Positions 34,816 through 44,114 of a stretch of 64,000 nucleotides of DNA are shown here, in pieces; position 1 is the stretch's first letter, and each line of letters begins with the position of its first letter. Source of the stretch: Aliamphritea hakodatensis (GTDB lineage: Bacteria; Pseudomonadota; Gammaproteobacteria; Pseudomonadales; Balneatricaceae); NCBI RefSeq assembly GCF_024347195.1, contig NZ_AP025281.1:1240001-1304000 (forward strand), given 5' to 3'. The notes under the pieces are model-generated. The model searched no databases. It was not told the origin of the DNA and saw nothing but the letters and a program-made list of their open reading frames with translations. The position numbers and the translations under genes were made by a program.

Positions 34816-36099
34816 TTAGCCGTTTTCTCTGGCAATTGCCCGGTAGGCAATGTCATCACGGTAGTAAACACCTTTCCAGTCGATCATTTTAGTCAGTGTA
34901 TACGCTAACTGCTGGGCTTCGGTTACGCTGTTCCCCAGTGCTGCTGCGCACAGTACACGGCCTCCGCTGGTGACGATCTCACCGTCCTTTTCGCTGGTGC
35001 CGGCGTGGAATACTTTGCTGTCAGCAGGAGCCTCTGCAGGCAGGCTGATGGCATCGCCTTTCGGATAGCTGCCAGGGTAGCCGTCGGCTGCCAGTACCAC
35101 ACCCACTGCGCAGCGCGGGTCCCAGTCAGCGGTTGTGCTGTCCAGTTTGCCGTCCAGCGCGGCGTTAGCCAGTTCAACAATGCTGGATTTAAGGCGCATC
35201 ATAATTGGCTGGGTTTCAGGATCACCGAAGCGGCAATTATATTCAATTACCTTCGGTGTGCCGTCGGCGGCAATCATCAGGCCTGCATAGAGGAAGCCAA
35301 CATAGGTATTGCCTTCTTCAGCCATGCCGTTAACGGTTGGCGTGATGACTTCATCCATAATCCGGTTGTGAATATCAGCGGTGACGACCGGTGCCGGGGA
35401 GTAAGCACCCATTCCGCCGGTATTCGGGCCGGTATCACCGTTGGCAGCGCGCTTATGGTCCTGGCTGGTGGCCATTGGTAAAACGTTTTTGCCGTCGACC
35501 ATGACGATGAAGCTGGCTTCTTCGCCTTCCAGGAATTCTTCGATGACAACGCGGTGGCCGGCTTCGCCGAAGGCATTACCTGCCAGCATGTCGCGGATGG
35601 CTGCTTCGGCTTCTTCCAGGGTCATTGCGACAATGACGCCTTTACCCGCAGCCAGGCCGTCCGCCTTGATGACGATCGGTGCACCCTGTTCGCGCACATA
35701 CGTGATTGCCGGGTCAATTTCAGTGAAGTTTTTGTAAGCGCCGGTAGGAATCTTATGGCGTTCCAGAAAGTCCTTGGTGAAAGCTTTTGAGCCTTCCAGC
35801 TGGGCAGCGCCTTTGCTCGGGCCAAAGCAGCGCAGACCTTCGCTTTCAAACCGGTCAACGATGCCTTCAACCAGCGGGGCTTCAGGGCCAACAATGGTCA
35901 GGGCAATCTGATTGTTTTTGGCAAAGTCGATCAGAGCATCCTGATCCATAACGTCAATTGCGACGTTTTCCAGTTTGGCTTCCAGAGCGCAGCCAGCGTT
36001 GCCCGGCGCAACAAATACTTTGCTGACGTTGTCATCCTGAGCGGCCTGCCAGGCAAGAGCATGTTCCCGACCACCGGAACCAATGACTAAGATTTGCAT
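34816..36099 (-). CDS. purD: Phosphoribosylamine-glycine ligase
   Basis: ATP-dependent joining of glycine to phosphoribosylamine (GAR synthetase). The 427-residue ATP-grasp protein starts MQILVIGSGGREHALAWQ, shows KADGLAAGKGV, DHKRAANGDTGPNTGGMGAY and EYNCRFGDPETQ, the nucleotide and metal-binding motifs. It lies 59 bases after purH, with a terminator-like hairpin between them. Confidence 0.97.
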   Translation of the reverse strand: MQILVIGSGGREHALAWQAAQDDNVSKVFVAPGNAGCALEAKLENVAIDVMDQDALIDFAKNNQIALTIVGPEAPLVEGIVDRFESEGLRCFGPSKGAAQLEGSKAFTKDFLERHKIPTGAYKNFTEIDPAITYVREQGAPIVIKADGLAAGKGVIVAMTLEEAEAAIRDMLAGNAFGEAGHRVVIEEFLEGEEASFIVMVDGKNVLPMATSQDHKRAANGDTGPNTGGMGAYSPAPVVTADIHNRIMDEVITPTVNGMAEEGNTYVGFLYAGLMIAADGTPKVIEYNCRFGDPETQPIMMRLKSSIVELANAALDGKLDSTTADWDPRCAVGVVLAADGYPGSYPKGDAISLPAEAPADSKVFHAGTSEKDGEIVTSGGRVLCAAALGNSVTEAQQLAYTLTKMIDWKGVYYRDDIAYRAIARENG

Positions 36100-36115
36100 A
36101 ATTTTTTCTGCCTAT

Positions 36116-36147
36116 AAAAACGGTTCAGCCGGCGCAGGCCGGCTGAA
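36116..36147 (-). terminator. Terminator-like hairpin between purH and purD
   Basis: TTCAGCCGGC (36124-36133) and GCCGGCTGAA (36138-36147) form a perfect 10-base stem with a 4-base loop. On the minus strand it is followed by CCG and then UUUUU (A run 36116-36120). The offset U tract suggests partial termination within the purHD operon. Confidence 0.75.
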
Positions 36148-36158
36148 GGTATAACTGA

Positions 36159-37742
36159 TTAGTGACGGAAATGGCGCATGCCTGTGAAGACCATGGCGAT
36201 GCCATGCTCATCGGCGGCGGCGATGATTTCCTGGTCGCGCATTGAACCGCCGGGCTGAATGATTGCAGAGATACCTGCAGCAGCCGCGGCATCAATGCCG
36301 TCGCGGAATGGAAAGAAGGCATCAGAGGCCATTACTGAGCCCGGTACAACCAGGCCTTCATCCGCCGCTTTAATGCCGGCGATCTTAGCACTGTATACGC
36401 GGCTCATCTGGCCGGCGCCAATGCCGATTGTCTGGCCGTCTTTGGCGTAGACAATGGCGTTGGATTTAACAAATTTTGCCACTTCCCAGCAGAACAGAAG
36501 GTCGCGCATTTGCTGTTCGTCCGGCTGTTTCTGGGTGACGATTTTAAGATCAGCAGCGCTGACCATGCCCAGATCCTGATCCTGAACCAGCAGACCGCCG
36601 TTAACACGCTTGTAATCAAAGCGCTGCGCACGTTCCGTGGTCCATTCGCCGCAGGCCAGCAGGCGTACGTTTGGTTTACCGGCAACGATGTCAGACGCTT
36701 CCTGAGTCACAGACGGTGCAATGATGACTTCAACGAACTGACGGTCGATGATGGCCTTGGCGGTGGTTGCATCCAGTTCGCGGTTGAATGCGATGATGCC
36801 GCCAAATGCAGAGGTCGGGTCCGTCAGGTAGGCTTTGTTGTAAGCTTCCAGCAAGTCAGCGCCGATTGCTACACCGCAAGGGTTAGCATGCTTGACGATA
36901 ACACAGGCTGCTTCGGCGAAAGGCTTCACGCATTCCAGTGCCGCGTCAGTGTCGGCCACATTGTTAAAGGAGAGTTCTTTACCCTGCAGCTGGCGTGCAG
37001 TGGCGACGCTGGCTTCCGTCGGGTTTGGCTCAACATAGAAGGCGGCGCGCTGGTGTGGGTTCTCGCCGTAACGCATTTCCTGGGCCTTAACAAACTGGGT
37101 GTTAAAGGTACGTGGGAAAGCCGCTGGTGCGTCTTCGCTACCATCGGTAATTGCGCCCAGGTAGTTAGCAATCATGCCGTCGTAAGCTGCGGTATGTTCA
37201 AATGCCTGTACTGCCAGATCGAAACGGGTTGCATGGCTCAGCCCCTGATTCTCATCCAGTTCAGCAATGATGCGCTGGTAGTTATCCGCGCTGACAACAA
37301 TTGCCACATCTTTATGGTTTTTAGCGGCAGAGCGAACCATTGTCGGGCCGCCAATGTCGATATTTTCAATCGCCAGTGGCAGATCACAGTCCGGACGGGC
37401 GATGGTTTGCTCGAACGGATACAGATTAACAACAACCATGTCGATCGGGTTAATGCCGTGCTCTTCCATAATACCGTCGTCGGTACCGCGGCGGCCAAGG
37501 ATGCCCCCGTGTACTTTCGGGTGCAGAGTCTTTACCCGACCGTCCATCATTTCAGGAAAACCGGTGTAGTCAGATACTTCAACCGCAGGGATCTGGTTGT
37601 CTTGCAGTAGCTTGTAGGTGCCGCCGGTAGAAAGGATTTCAACGCCGCGCTGACTCAAAGCCTGGGCGAATTCAACGATACCGGTTTTGTCAGATACGCT
37701 GATCAGCGCGCGACGAACCGGGGTATTTTTTTGCTCTGCCAT
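36159..37742 (-). CDS. purH: Bifunctional AICAR transformylase / IMP cyclohydrolase
   Basis: Last two steps of IMP synthesis. The 527-residue protein begins with the MGS-like cyclohydrolase domain (RALISVSDKTGIVEFAQAL, STGGTYKLL, PEMMDGRVKTLHPKVHGG) and ends with the transformylase domain (VKHANPCGVAIG with catalytic Lys-His, SDAFFPFRDGID, QPGGSMRDQE). It lies 38 bases downstream of fis, as in Pseudomonas. Confidence 0.97.
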   Translation of the reverse strand: MAEQKNTPVRRALISVSDKTGIVEFAQALSQRGVEILSTGGTYKLLQDNQIPAVEVSDYTGFPEMMDGRVKTLHPKVHGGILGRRGTDDGIMEEHGINPIDMVVVNLYPFEQTIARPDCDLPLAIENIDIGGPTMVRSAAKNHKDVAIVVSADNYQRIIAELDENQGLSHATRFDLAVQAFEHTAAYDGMIANYLGAITDGSEDAPAAFPRTFNTQFVKAQEMRYGENPHQRAAFYVEPNPTEASVATARQLQGKELSFNNVADTDAALECVKPFAEAACVIVKHANPCGVAIGADLLEAYNKAYLTDPTSAFGGIIAFNRELDATTAKAIIDRQFVEVIIAPSVTQEASDIVAGKPNVRLLACGEWTTERAQRFDYKRVNGGLLVQDQDLGMVSAADLKIVTQKQPDEQQMRDLLFCWEVAKFVKSNAIVYAKDGQTIGIGAGQMSRVYSAKIAGIKAADEGLVVPGSVMASDAFFPFRDGIDAAAAAGISAIIQPGGSMRDQEIIAAADEHGIAMVFTGMRHFRH

Positions 37743-37780
37743 GGTTGTTTATCTTCGATGGTTAAGGTTAGACGGGGGAT

Positions 37781-38065
37781 TTACAGAAGACCGTATTGTT
37801 TCAGCTTCTTACGCAGGGTACCACGGTTGAGGCCGAGTACTTCTGATGCTTTGGTCTGGTTATCCTTGGTGTAAGTCATCACTGCTTCAAACAGTGGCGC
37901 TTCGATTTCCGACAGAACCATCTGATAGACATCTGTTACCGGCTGACCATCGAGTTGATGGAAGTAGTCCGATAAAGATGTTTCCACACTGTCACGCAGG
38001 GTGCGGTGTGAACTTTCAGTGGGCAGTTCTGAGGTAAACGGCTGAGTATGTGTATTGTTTTCCAC
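37781..38065 (-). CDS. fis: DNA-binding protein Fis
   Basis: Growth-phase nucleoid protein that bends DNA and activates rRNA and other promoters. The 94-residue product carries the Fis core YQMVLSEIEAPLFEAVMTY and the C-terminal helix-turn-helix QTKASEVLGLNRGTLRKKLK. It follows dusB by 29 bases; the dusB-fis pair is conserved and probably one transcript from the promoter at 39163-39191. Confidence 0.96.
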   Translation of the reverse strand: MENNTHTQPFTSELPTESSHRTLRDSVETSLSDYFHQLDGQPVTDVYQMVLSEIEAPLFEAVMTYTKDNQTKASEVLGLNRGTLRKKLKQYGLL

Positions 38066-38094
38066 GGTATGTCGGTATCCAAATCTGCAACAGG

Positions 38095-39081
38095 TCAGGC
38101 CGCTGCACTTGCACTGGCAAGTTCAGCAAAGTAGGCCTTAATCGCATCACGCTGCTGCGAACATGTTTCTAGTGAGTTAAAAGCTTTACGGAAGTCAGCG
38201 CCACCGGGTTTGTCTTTGAGGTACCAGCCTACGTGTTTACGTGCTATGCGAATACCCAGATATTCTTCATAGAAAGCGTAAAGCGCACTCAGGTGCTCTA
38301 ACAGGGTGTCTCTGACTTCATTCCCTTCCGGAGGGGGTAATTCATTTCCAGTCGCAAGGTAGTGATTTATTTCCCGAAAAATCCACGGATTTCCCTGTGC
38401 GGCACGGCCAACCATGACGGCATCGGCACCGGTAAAGTTAAGCACTTCGCCGGCCCGTTGCGGGGTGGTAATGTCACCGTTGGCAAACAGGGGAATATCA
38501 ATGCTCTGACGGATGGCTGCAATGGTGTTGTATTCAACCTCACCTTTATAGCCGCAGCTGCGGGTACGGCCGTGTACGGCCAGTGCCTGAATGCCTGCGT
38601 CCTCTGCAATCCGTGCAATGGTTGTGCCGTTGCGGTTGTCCGACGACCATCCGGTGCGGATTTTAAGTGTCACCGGCACATCAACGGCGGCGACTGTGGT
38701 TTCAAGAATATCGCGCACCAGTTGTTCGTCTTTCAGCAGCGCTGATCCGGCAGCTTTGTTACAGACCTTTTTTGCCGGGCAACCCATATTGATGTCAATG
38801 ATATGAGCACCGTTGGCAACATTAAGCCGGGCAGCATCTGCCATCATTTGCGGATCACCGCCGGCAATCTGTACAACCCGGAGGGGGTCATTTTTATCGT
38901 ACTGCAGACGAAGGCTTGATTTGCGGGTATTCCACAGCCGGGTATCGGAGGTGACCATTTCGGAAGCCGCCATCCCCGCTCCTAACTGTTTACACAGTTG
39001 CCGGAACGGTAGGTCAGTGACGCCTGCCATTGGTGCCAGGATGACCTGACTGTCAATGGTATGGTTTCCGATCTGAAACAT
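38095..39081 (-). CDS. dusB: tRNA-dihydrouridine synthase B
   Basis: FMN/NADPH enzyme reducing uridine 17 in the tRNA D-loop. The 328-residue protein has LAPMAGVTDLPFRQLCKQ, the MGCPAKKVCNKAAGSALL segment with the catalytic Cys, VHGRTR and GADAVMVGRAAQGNPWIF for FMN phosphate. It is the first gene ahead of fis. Confidence 0.95.
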   Translation of the reverse strand: MFQIGNHTIDSQVILAPMAGVTDLPFRQLCKQLGAGMAASEMVTSDTRLWNTRKSSLRLQYDKNDPLRVVQIAGGDPQMMADAARLNVANGAHIIDINMGCPAKKVCNKAAGSALLKDEQLVRDILETTVAAVDVPVTLKIRTGWSSDNRNGTTIARIAEDAGIQALAVHGRTRSCGYKGEVEYNTIAAIRQSIDIPLFANGDITTPQRAGEVLNFTGADAVMVGRAAQGNPWIFREINHYLATGNELPPPEGNEVRDTLLEHLSALYAFYEEYLGIRIARKHVGWYLKDKPGGADFRKAFNSLETCSQQRDAIKAYFAELASASAAA

Positions 39082-39162
39082 CTGCCAACCCTGAACCTGA
39101 AAGAAATAGCATTACCCTGACTGCGTGCAGTCGCGGGTTTCGTGCTGTCTGGAAGGCGGACA

Positions 39163-39191
39163 ATAATACCTTTATGTGGCAGGCGGGCCAA
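39163..39191 (-). promoter_or_regulatory. dusB-fis promoter
   Basis: On the minus strand TTGGCC (plus 39186-39191), 17-base spacer, TATTAT (plus 39163-39168). The discriminator after the -10, TGTCCGCC, is G/C-rich, the feature that makes E. coli fis subject to stringent control by ppGpp and DksA. Start site predicted near 39156. Confidence 0.68.
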
Positions 39192-39248
39192 GCAGTTTTT
39201 GATGCTTTTTTAACCGTTTATGGTGTTGCAAAGCAGCAAAAAATACGC

Positions 39249-40730
39249 TTACAGCCGACGGTTTGTCAGGCTGGAGGGGTGCAGGCTGACTTCATAGCCC
39301 ACTGCAGCACGTCCGGGATTGAGAACATCCAGGTGGACCTGGATGCTGTGTTCGAGCGGCATTCCTGAGGCGTCCAGAGACACTGAATTCAGGTATTCAG
39401 CCGGCTGGAATGTCCGTCGGTTGATGATGCTGCCGTTACGGTCGGAAAATGCCAGTCTGATGGCCGGGAAGGCCTGTTCAAATGCCGCCTTATTTCTCAG
39501 CAACATACTGATTGTTATCACACCCTGATAGTCCTTGTGCTCCTGCACAATTAACTGCTCGGTTATGATGTCCGGTACATTCTCCGGCACGGCTAACCGG
39601 CAGTCGATCTGTTCGCAGACAGGTTTGTAGAGTTTGGTCAGCGCTGGCTGGCGAATCAGGTCGTTACGTTCGAACCACATGAACTGTAGCAGCAGGCAGC
39701 TCAGTGCCAGGAAGATAATCAGTGCCTGTGAAAGGGTTTTGCCCGGTGGCTGATGTGTCGCCCGGATCATGACCGGTTCTGTCTGTTGAGGGACGAAGTC
39801 GCTGTCTTTATCTTCGGTGTCGGGGTGAAGTGCCAGAATGCTGCTGTGCTCAACGGGTGCTGAAGCGGTAACGGGCTGTGGTGCAGGTGCCGGGTCCGTC
39901 GCCGTCAGGGGGTTGCTGGCATTGCGTAACAGCTCCTGCAGTTTTTTTTCAGCCGGGTTCAGGTAGCCGTGTTCCTGGTCTCTGGCCTGATAGCTGGTTT
40001 GGTGGCGGTGCAGCGCCTGCCGGATTTTCTCGGTCTGCGCGCTTTCATCTGCCGAACGGGTGTCTTTTAAGGGCGCGGCGTGTGTCTGCTGCGGGCTATC
40101 CTGAACACCGGCGGTCGCTGTTTTTCCGGACGGCTCAGGTTGTGAAGGCTGTTTGCCCTCTTGTTGTGTACTGGCAGATTGTTGTTTGCGCTCTGGGCCC
40201 GGGGGCTGAGAATGGTTTTGTTCGGCAGGGCTTGCCCGATCGTTGTTTGCCGGCGTGTCTGGCTGCGGCTGGACGGATTTGGCTTGCCTTATATGCAGGC
40301 TGACCGGCAGTTCTGAAACAGGCGTTGTTGCTGTCGCCAAAGGTTGTTCTGGCGTTGCGGCTTCCTTTTGTCCGGATGAGTCGGTTGTGACTTTTTTGGG
40401 GCTGCTGTTAAACAGTGCCTGCACCGGCTGGTCAAGGTCTAGAGGCTGTGGTGTTTCCGGCTGTACAGGTTTGCGGGCCGGAATAAAGGCTTTGGGAATT
40501 GCCGGACGCGACGACGGTTTTTCCTGAGCCGGTGCTACAACGGAGGACTGGGTGGCCGGTTCCGGTGTTTTTGCCGGTTTGGGCTCAGGTACTTTGCACA
40601 GTTCAGCATTAAATACTTCCAGACAGGTACCGCACCGTACCTTGCCGTGGGCTATTTTTAATTGTCCGGCGGTAACCTGAAAGCGAGCTTTACAGGCCGG
40701 ACATGCTGTAATCAGGCGCTGCTGCTTCAC
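39249..40730 (-). CDS. Zinc-ribbon and DUF3426 membrane protein
   Basis: A 493-residue protein. The N-terminal MJ0042-type zinc ribbon (CPACKARFQVTAGQ and VRCGTCLEVF) is followed by about 270 residues of P/Q/S/T-rich disordered sequence, one transmembrane helix (LSQALIIFLALSCLLLQFMW) and a C-terminal DUF3426 domain, probably periplasmic, with YQGVITISMLLRNKAAF and AFPAIRLAFSDRNG. The function is unknown, but its place between prmA and dusB is fixed across Pseudomonas and relatives. It begins three bases after prmA. Confidence 0.88.
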   Translation of the reverse strand: MKQQRLITACPACKARFQVTAGQLKIAHGKVRCGTCLEVFNAELCKVPEPKPAKTPEPATQSSVVAPAQEKPSSRPAIPKAFIPARKPVQPETPQPLDLDQPVQALFNSSPKKVTTDSSGQKEAATPEQPLATATTPVSELPVSLHIRQAKSVQPQPDTPANNDRASPAEQNHSQPPGPERKQQSASTQQEGKQPSQPEPSGKTATAGVQDSPQQTHAAPLKDTRSADESAQTEKIRQALHRHQTSYQARDQEHGYLNPAEKKLQELLRNASNPLTATDPAPAPQPVTASAPVEHSSILALHPDTEDKDSDFVPQQTEPVMIRATHQPPGKTLSQALIIFLALSCLLLQFMWFERNDLIRQPALTKLYKPVCEQIDCRLAVPENVPDIITEQLIVQEHKDYQGVITISMLLRNKAAFEQAFPAIRLAFSDRNGSIINRRTFQPAEYLNSVSLDASGMPLEHSIQVHLDVLNPGRAAVGYEVSLHPSSLTNRRL

Positions 40731-40733
40731 GGT

Positions 40734-41627
40734 TTATCGCTTAATTCCGGTAATGCGGATCCAGCCTTCGCGTTCGCTGACCGGGTCCAGAATAAAGTCG
40801 TTGCCGTAGGCTGCCCGGATTTCTTCTTCCTGATGGGCCAGTAAGCCGGATAAAACCAGTTGTCCGCCGCTGCGGGTGTGTTTGCTGAGTGTTGGCGCGA
40901 GTTCGACCAGCGGACCAGCCAGAATATTGGCAACCAGTACGTCTGCTTCGTGTTCCGGGGTTTGTTCCGGTAAATAAACCTGCATACGGTCTTCGGTCAG
41001 GCCGTTACGGTTCAGGTTATCCTTGCTGGCTGTAAGCGCCTGTACGTCGATATCGACAGCGGTAACACGGGTAGCACCCAGCAGCAGAGTTGCAATTCCC
41101 AGAATGCCGGAGCCGCAGCCGTAATCGGTGACCTGTTTGTCATTCAGTTCCAGGCCGTCAAGGAATTCCAGGCACAGCGCGGTTGTTGGGTGGGTACCGG
41201 TGCCAAATGCCAGGCCCGGATCGAGCATCAGGTTGACTGCCTGTGGGTCAGGCACGTCTTTCCAGCTCGGGCAGACCCATAAGCGTTTGCCAAACTGCAT
41301 TGGCTGGTAGTTGTCCATCCATTCCCGTTCCCAGTCCTTGTCTTCCAGAATTTCTGTCTTGCAGGTTGGAAATTCGCGGTCAGGAAACTGATCCTTATGT
41401 GCCTGCTGCAGAAAGTTCAGGGTTGCGTCCAGATCATGATCGGCTGAAAACAAACCGGTCAGTACTGTGTTGCTCCACAGGGGTGTAGTGCCCAGATCAG
41501 GTTCGAAGATTGGCTGGTCGGCCTGATCAGTAAAGGTAACCGCAGCGCAGCCGGCTGCCAGTAAAAGATCTTCGTAAGGTTCGGCGTTCTCAGGGGAAAC
41601 ATCCAGTTTGATCTGCAACCATGGCAT
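40734..41627 (-). CDS. prmA: Ribosomal protein L11 methyltransferase
   Basis: Trimethylates lysines and the N-terminus of L11 with S-adenosylmethionine. The 297-residue protein begins MPWLQIKLDVSPENAE, and shows PGLAFGTGTHPTTALCLE, DYGCGSGILGIATLLLGA and VANILAGPLVELAP. ATG 41627 follows AGGAAGA; the longer frame adds 14 unrelated residues. Confidence 0.95.
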   Translation of the reverse strand: MPWLQIKLDVSPENAEPYEDLLLAAGCAAVTFTDQADQPIFEPDLGTTPLWSNTVLTGLFSADHDLDATLNFLQQAHKDQFPDREFPTCKTEILEDKDWEREWMDNYQPMQFGKRLWVCPSWKDVPDPQAVNLMLDPGLAFGTGTHPTTALCLEFLDGLELNDKQVTDYGCGSGILGIATLLLGATRVTAVDIDVQALTASKDNLNRNGLTEDRMQVYLPEQTPEHEADVLVANILAGPLVELAPTLSKHTRSGGQLVLSGLLAHQEEEIRAAYGNDFILDPVSEREGWIRITGIKR

Positions 41628-41771
41628 GACGGGTCTTCCTGTATTCGGGTAAGCGGTACCGGTAAGCATATAGTATGGGCTTTAACCGTTACAGCTCAGT
41701 TACCTGGGGTGATGCGGTGCGCTGACCGTCATTCGGCGGATATCGCCTGGGGAGGTAACCGGGTTAATGCG

Positions 41772-41805
41772 TAAAACTGCAGGCAGCGGGTGTCCGCTGC
41801 CTGCA
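41772..41805 (-). terminator. Terminator of aroQ-accB-accC
   Basis: TGCAGGCAGCGG (41778-41789) and CCGCTGCCTGCA (41794-41805) form a perfect 12-base stem with a 4-base loop; on the minus strand a short GUUUUAC follows. The stem is strong and the U tract short. Confidence 0.8.
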
Positions 41806-41815
41806 TATACCGGGA

Positions 41816-43159
41816 TCAGTCGAGTCCCAGTTTCTTTTCCAGATAGTGGATGTTAACCCCGCCTTCAGCGAAGTTCGCATCGCGGACAATATCCTGGTGC
41901 AGCGGAATGTTGCTCCTGATACCGTCGATCAGCATTTCATCCAGCGCGATTTCCATACGGCGCAGGGCCACTTCACGGGAATCTCCATAGGTGATCAGTT
42001 TAGCGATCAGAGAGTCGTAATGTGGTGGTACGCTGTAACCGCTGTACAGGTGAGAGTCTACGCGCACACCAATGCCGCCCGGGGCATGGAAGTGGGTGAT
42101 CTTACCAGGGCTTGGCATAAAGGTGACCGGATCTTCTGCGTTGATACGGCATTCCACTGAGTGACCTTTCAGCTCGATATCTTCCTGCTTAATGGTCAGT
42201 GGCAGGCCAGAAGCAATGCGCAGCTGTTCTTTTACGATATCCACACCGGTTACCATCTCTGATACCGGGTGTTCTACCTGAACACGGGTGTTCATTTCAA
42301 TGAAGTAGAAACCGCCGTTCTCGTACAGGAATTCGAACGTACCGGCGCCGCGGTAGTTGATTTCCAGACAGGCGTCGACACAGCTCTGCAGTACCTGAGC
42401 GCGGGCTTCCGGATCCAGGTGCGGAGCAGGTGCTTCTTCAACTACTTTCTGGTGACGGCGCTGCAAGGAGCAGTCGCGATCGTACAGATGAATTGCATTG
42501 CCCTGGCCATCAGACAGAACCTGAACTTCAACGTGACGTGGGTTTTCAAGGAATTTCTCCATGTAAACCGTATCATCACCGAAGGCGGCTTTGGCTTCAG
42601 CTTTAGTGACGTAAATAGCATTCAGCAGGTGCGCTTCGTTGTGAACAACACGCATACCGCGACCGCCACCACCGGCAGCAGCCTTGATGATTACCGGATA
42701 ACCGATACGGCGTCCGATCGCCAGCACTTCTTCGCTGTCTTCCGGCAGTTCGCCGTCAGAACCCGGTACAGTCGGTACGCCGGCTTTCTGCATGGCTTCG
42801 ATAGCTGATACCTTGTCACCCATCAGGCGAATAGTTTCAGCTTTGGGGCCGATGAATGCAAAACCGCTCTGTTCAGCACGTTCTGCGAAATCAGCGTTTT
42901 CTGCCAGGAAGCCGTAACCCGGGTGAATACCGGTAGAGTCGGTGACTTCAGCAGCGGCAATGATAGCCGGAATATTCAGATAGCTTTGCGGTGACGGAGC
43001 AGGGCCGATACAAACGGCTTCGTCCGCCAGGCGAACATGCATCAGGTCACGGTCTGCGGTGGAATGGATAGCAACAGTTTTGATGCCCAGTTCCTTGCAG
43101 GCCCGCAGGATACGCAAAGCGATCTCGCCACGGTTGGCAATGACTACTTTTTCTAACAT
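41816..43159 (-). CDS. accC: Acetyl-CoA carboxylase, biotin carboxylase subunit
   Basis: ATP-dependent carboxylation of the biotin on AccB, first half of the malonyl-CoA reaction. The 447-residue ATP-grasp protein has the start VVIANRGEIALRILRACKEL, the glycine loop KAAAGGGGRGMRVV, HLYDRDCSLQRRHQKVVEEA, and EMNTRVQVEHPVSEMVTG with the catalytic residues. It follows accB by 23 bases. Confidence 0.97.
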   Translation of the reverse strand: MLEKVVIANRGEIALRILRACKELGIKTVAIHSTADRDLMHVRLADEAVCIGPAPSPQSYLNIPAIIAAAEVTDSTGIHPGYGFLAENADFAERAEQSGFAFIGPKAETIRLMGDKVSAIEAMQKAGVPTVPGSDGELPEDSEEVLAIGRRIGYPVIIKAAAGGGGRGMRVVHNEAHLLNAIYVTKAEAKAAFGDDTVYMEKFLENPRHVEVQVLSDGQGNAIHLYDRDCSLQRRHQKVVEEAPAPHLDPEARAQVLQSCVDACLEINYRGAGTFEFLYENGGFYFIEMNTRVQVEHPVSEMVTGVDIVKEQLRIASGLPLTIKQEDIELKGHSVECRINAEDPVTFMPSPGKITHFHAPGGIGVRVDSHLYSGYSVPPHYDSLIAKLITYGDSREVALRRMEIALDEMLIDGIRSNIPLHQDIVRDANFAEGGVNIHYLEKKLGLD

Positions 43160-43182
43160 ATTGTTAAGATCCTGTGGCTGAT

Positions 43183-43635
43183 TTATACGATGGTCACCAG
43201 AGGCTGATCGAATTCAACAGGCTGGCCGTCTTCAACCAGAATGGCTTCAACAACACCGGACTTGTCTGCTTCGATCTGGTTCATCATTTTCATTGCTTCT
43301 ACGATGCAGACAGGGTCGCCAGCCTTAACGGTAGAGCCTACTTCAACGAATGCAGGAGACGTTGGAGACGGAGAGCGGTAAAAAGTACCTACCATTGGCG
43401 ATTTAAGTGCATTGTCGTTGCTTGGTGCGGCAGCAACCGGCGCAGGCGCGGCGGCAGGTGCAGCAGCAACAGGTGCGGCAGGTGCAACAGCAACAGGTGC
43501 AGCAGCAACCGGGGCAGCAACCAGGTTAGAACCGCGGCTGATGCGTACGGATTCTTCACCTTCTTTGATTTCAATTTCGTTGATGTTTGATTCTTCCAGC
43601 AACTCGATCAGTTTTTTTACTTTGCGAATATCCAT
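43183..43635 (-). CDS. accB: Biotin carboxyl carrier protein
   Basis: Carries biotin between AccC and the carboxyltransferase. The 150-residue protein has an N-terminal helix (MDIRKVKKLIELLEES), an A/P/V-rich flexible linker (about 38-75), and the biotinyl domain with VEAMKMMNQIEADKSG, whose first Lys after AM is biotinylated. The linker shows strong GCA/GCT codon repetition. A biotin operon elsewhere in this window supplies its cofactor. Confidence 0.97.
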   Translation of the reverse strand: MDIRKVKKLIELLEESNINEIEIKEGEESVRISRGSNLVAAPVAAAPVAVAPAAPVAAAPAAAPAPVAAAPSNDNALKSPMVGTFYRSPSPTSPAFVEVGSTVKAGDPVCIVEAMKMMNQIEADKSGVVEAILVEDGQPVEFDQPLVTIV

Positions 43636-43670
43636 GCTAATGCAGTGCTCTATTTAGTAAATTCAGATGA

Positions 43671-44114
43671 TTAGGGTTTTTCCAGACGGCTGATGGCCGA
43701 CTGCAGTGCTAATTCGTATCCCTGGGTGCCCAGACCGCAGATAACGCCAACAGCTACATCAGATAGATACGAGTGGCTGCGAAAAGTTTCTCTGGCGTGT
43801 ACATTCGAAATGTGAATTTCGATGAAGGGAATTGCGACCCCCAGCAGCGCATCACGTAAAGCCACACTGGTGTGGGTGAAAGCCGCCGGGTTAATAATAA
43901 TGAAGTCTGTCTGTTCGTCGCGGGCCTGGTGAATCTGGTCAATCAGAACGTGTTCAGCATTGCTTTGCAGAGATTCCAGCTGGTGGCCGCTCTGCAGGGC
44001 AAGTGACTGTAAACGCACGTTGATGTCCTGGAGTGTGGTGGTACCGTATACCTCAGGTTCCCGGGTGCCGAGAAGGTTAAGGTTGGGACCGTTCAGAACA
44101 AGGATTTTAGCCAT
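43671..44114 (-). CDS. aroQ: Type II 3-dehydroquinate dehydratase
   Basis: Third step of the shikimate pathway. The 147-residue protein shows the type II motifs NGPNLNLLGTREPEVYG with the catalytic Tyr, INPAAFTHTSVALRDAL, and EIHISNVHAREXFR-like (EIHISNVHARETFR) with the active-site His. It leads the aroQ-accB-accC operon, an order common in gammaproteobacteria. Confidence 0.96.
   Translation of the reverse strand: MAKILVLNGPNLNLLGTREPEVYGTTTLQDINVRLQSLALQSGHQLESLQSNAEHVLIDQIHQARDEQTDFIIINPAAFTHTSVALRDALLGVAIPFIEIHISNVHARETFRSHSYLSDVAVGVICGLGTQGYELALQSAISRLEKP

Noticed and set aside
36510..37610. 366-residue plus-strand open frame opposite purH
   Set aside because: It lies wholly antisense to a clear purH; the composition (rich in C, H, N, F) is that of a mirrored coding strand and it has no motif.
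43412..43657. 81-residue G/A/T-rich plus-strand frame opposite accB
   Set aside because: It mirrors the A/P/V linker of AccB and has no independent support.
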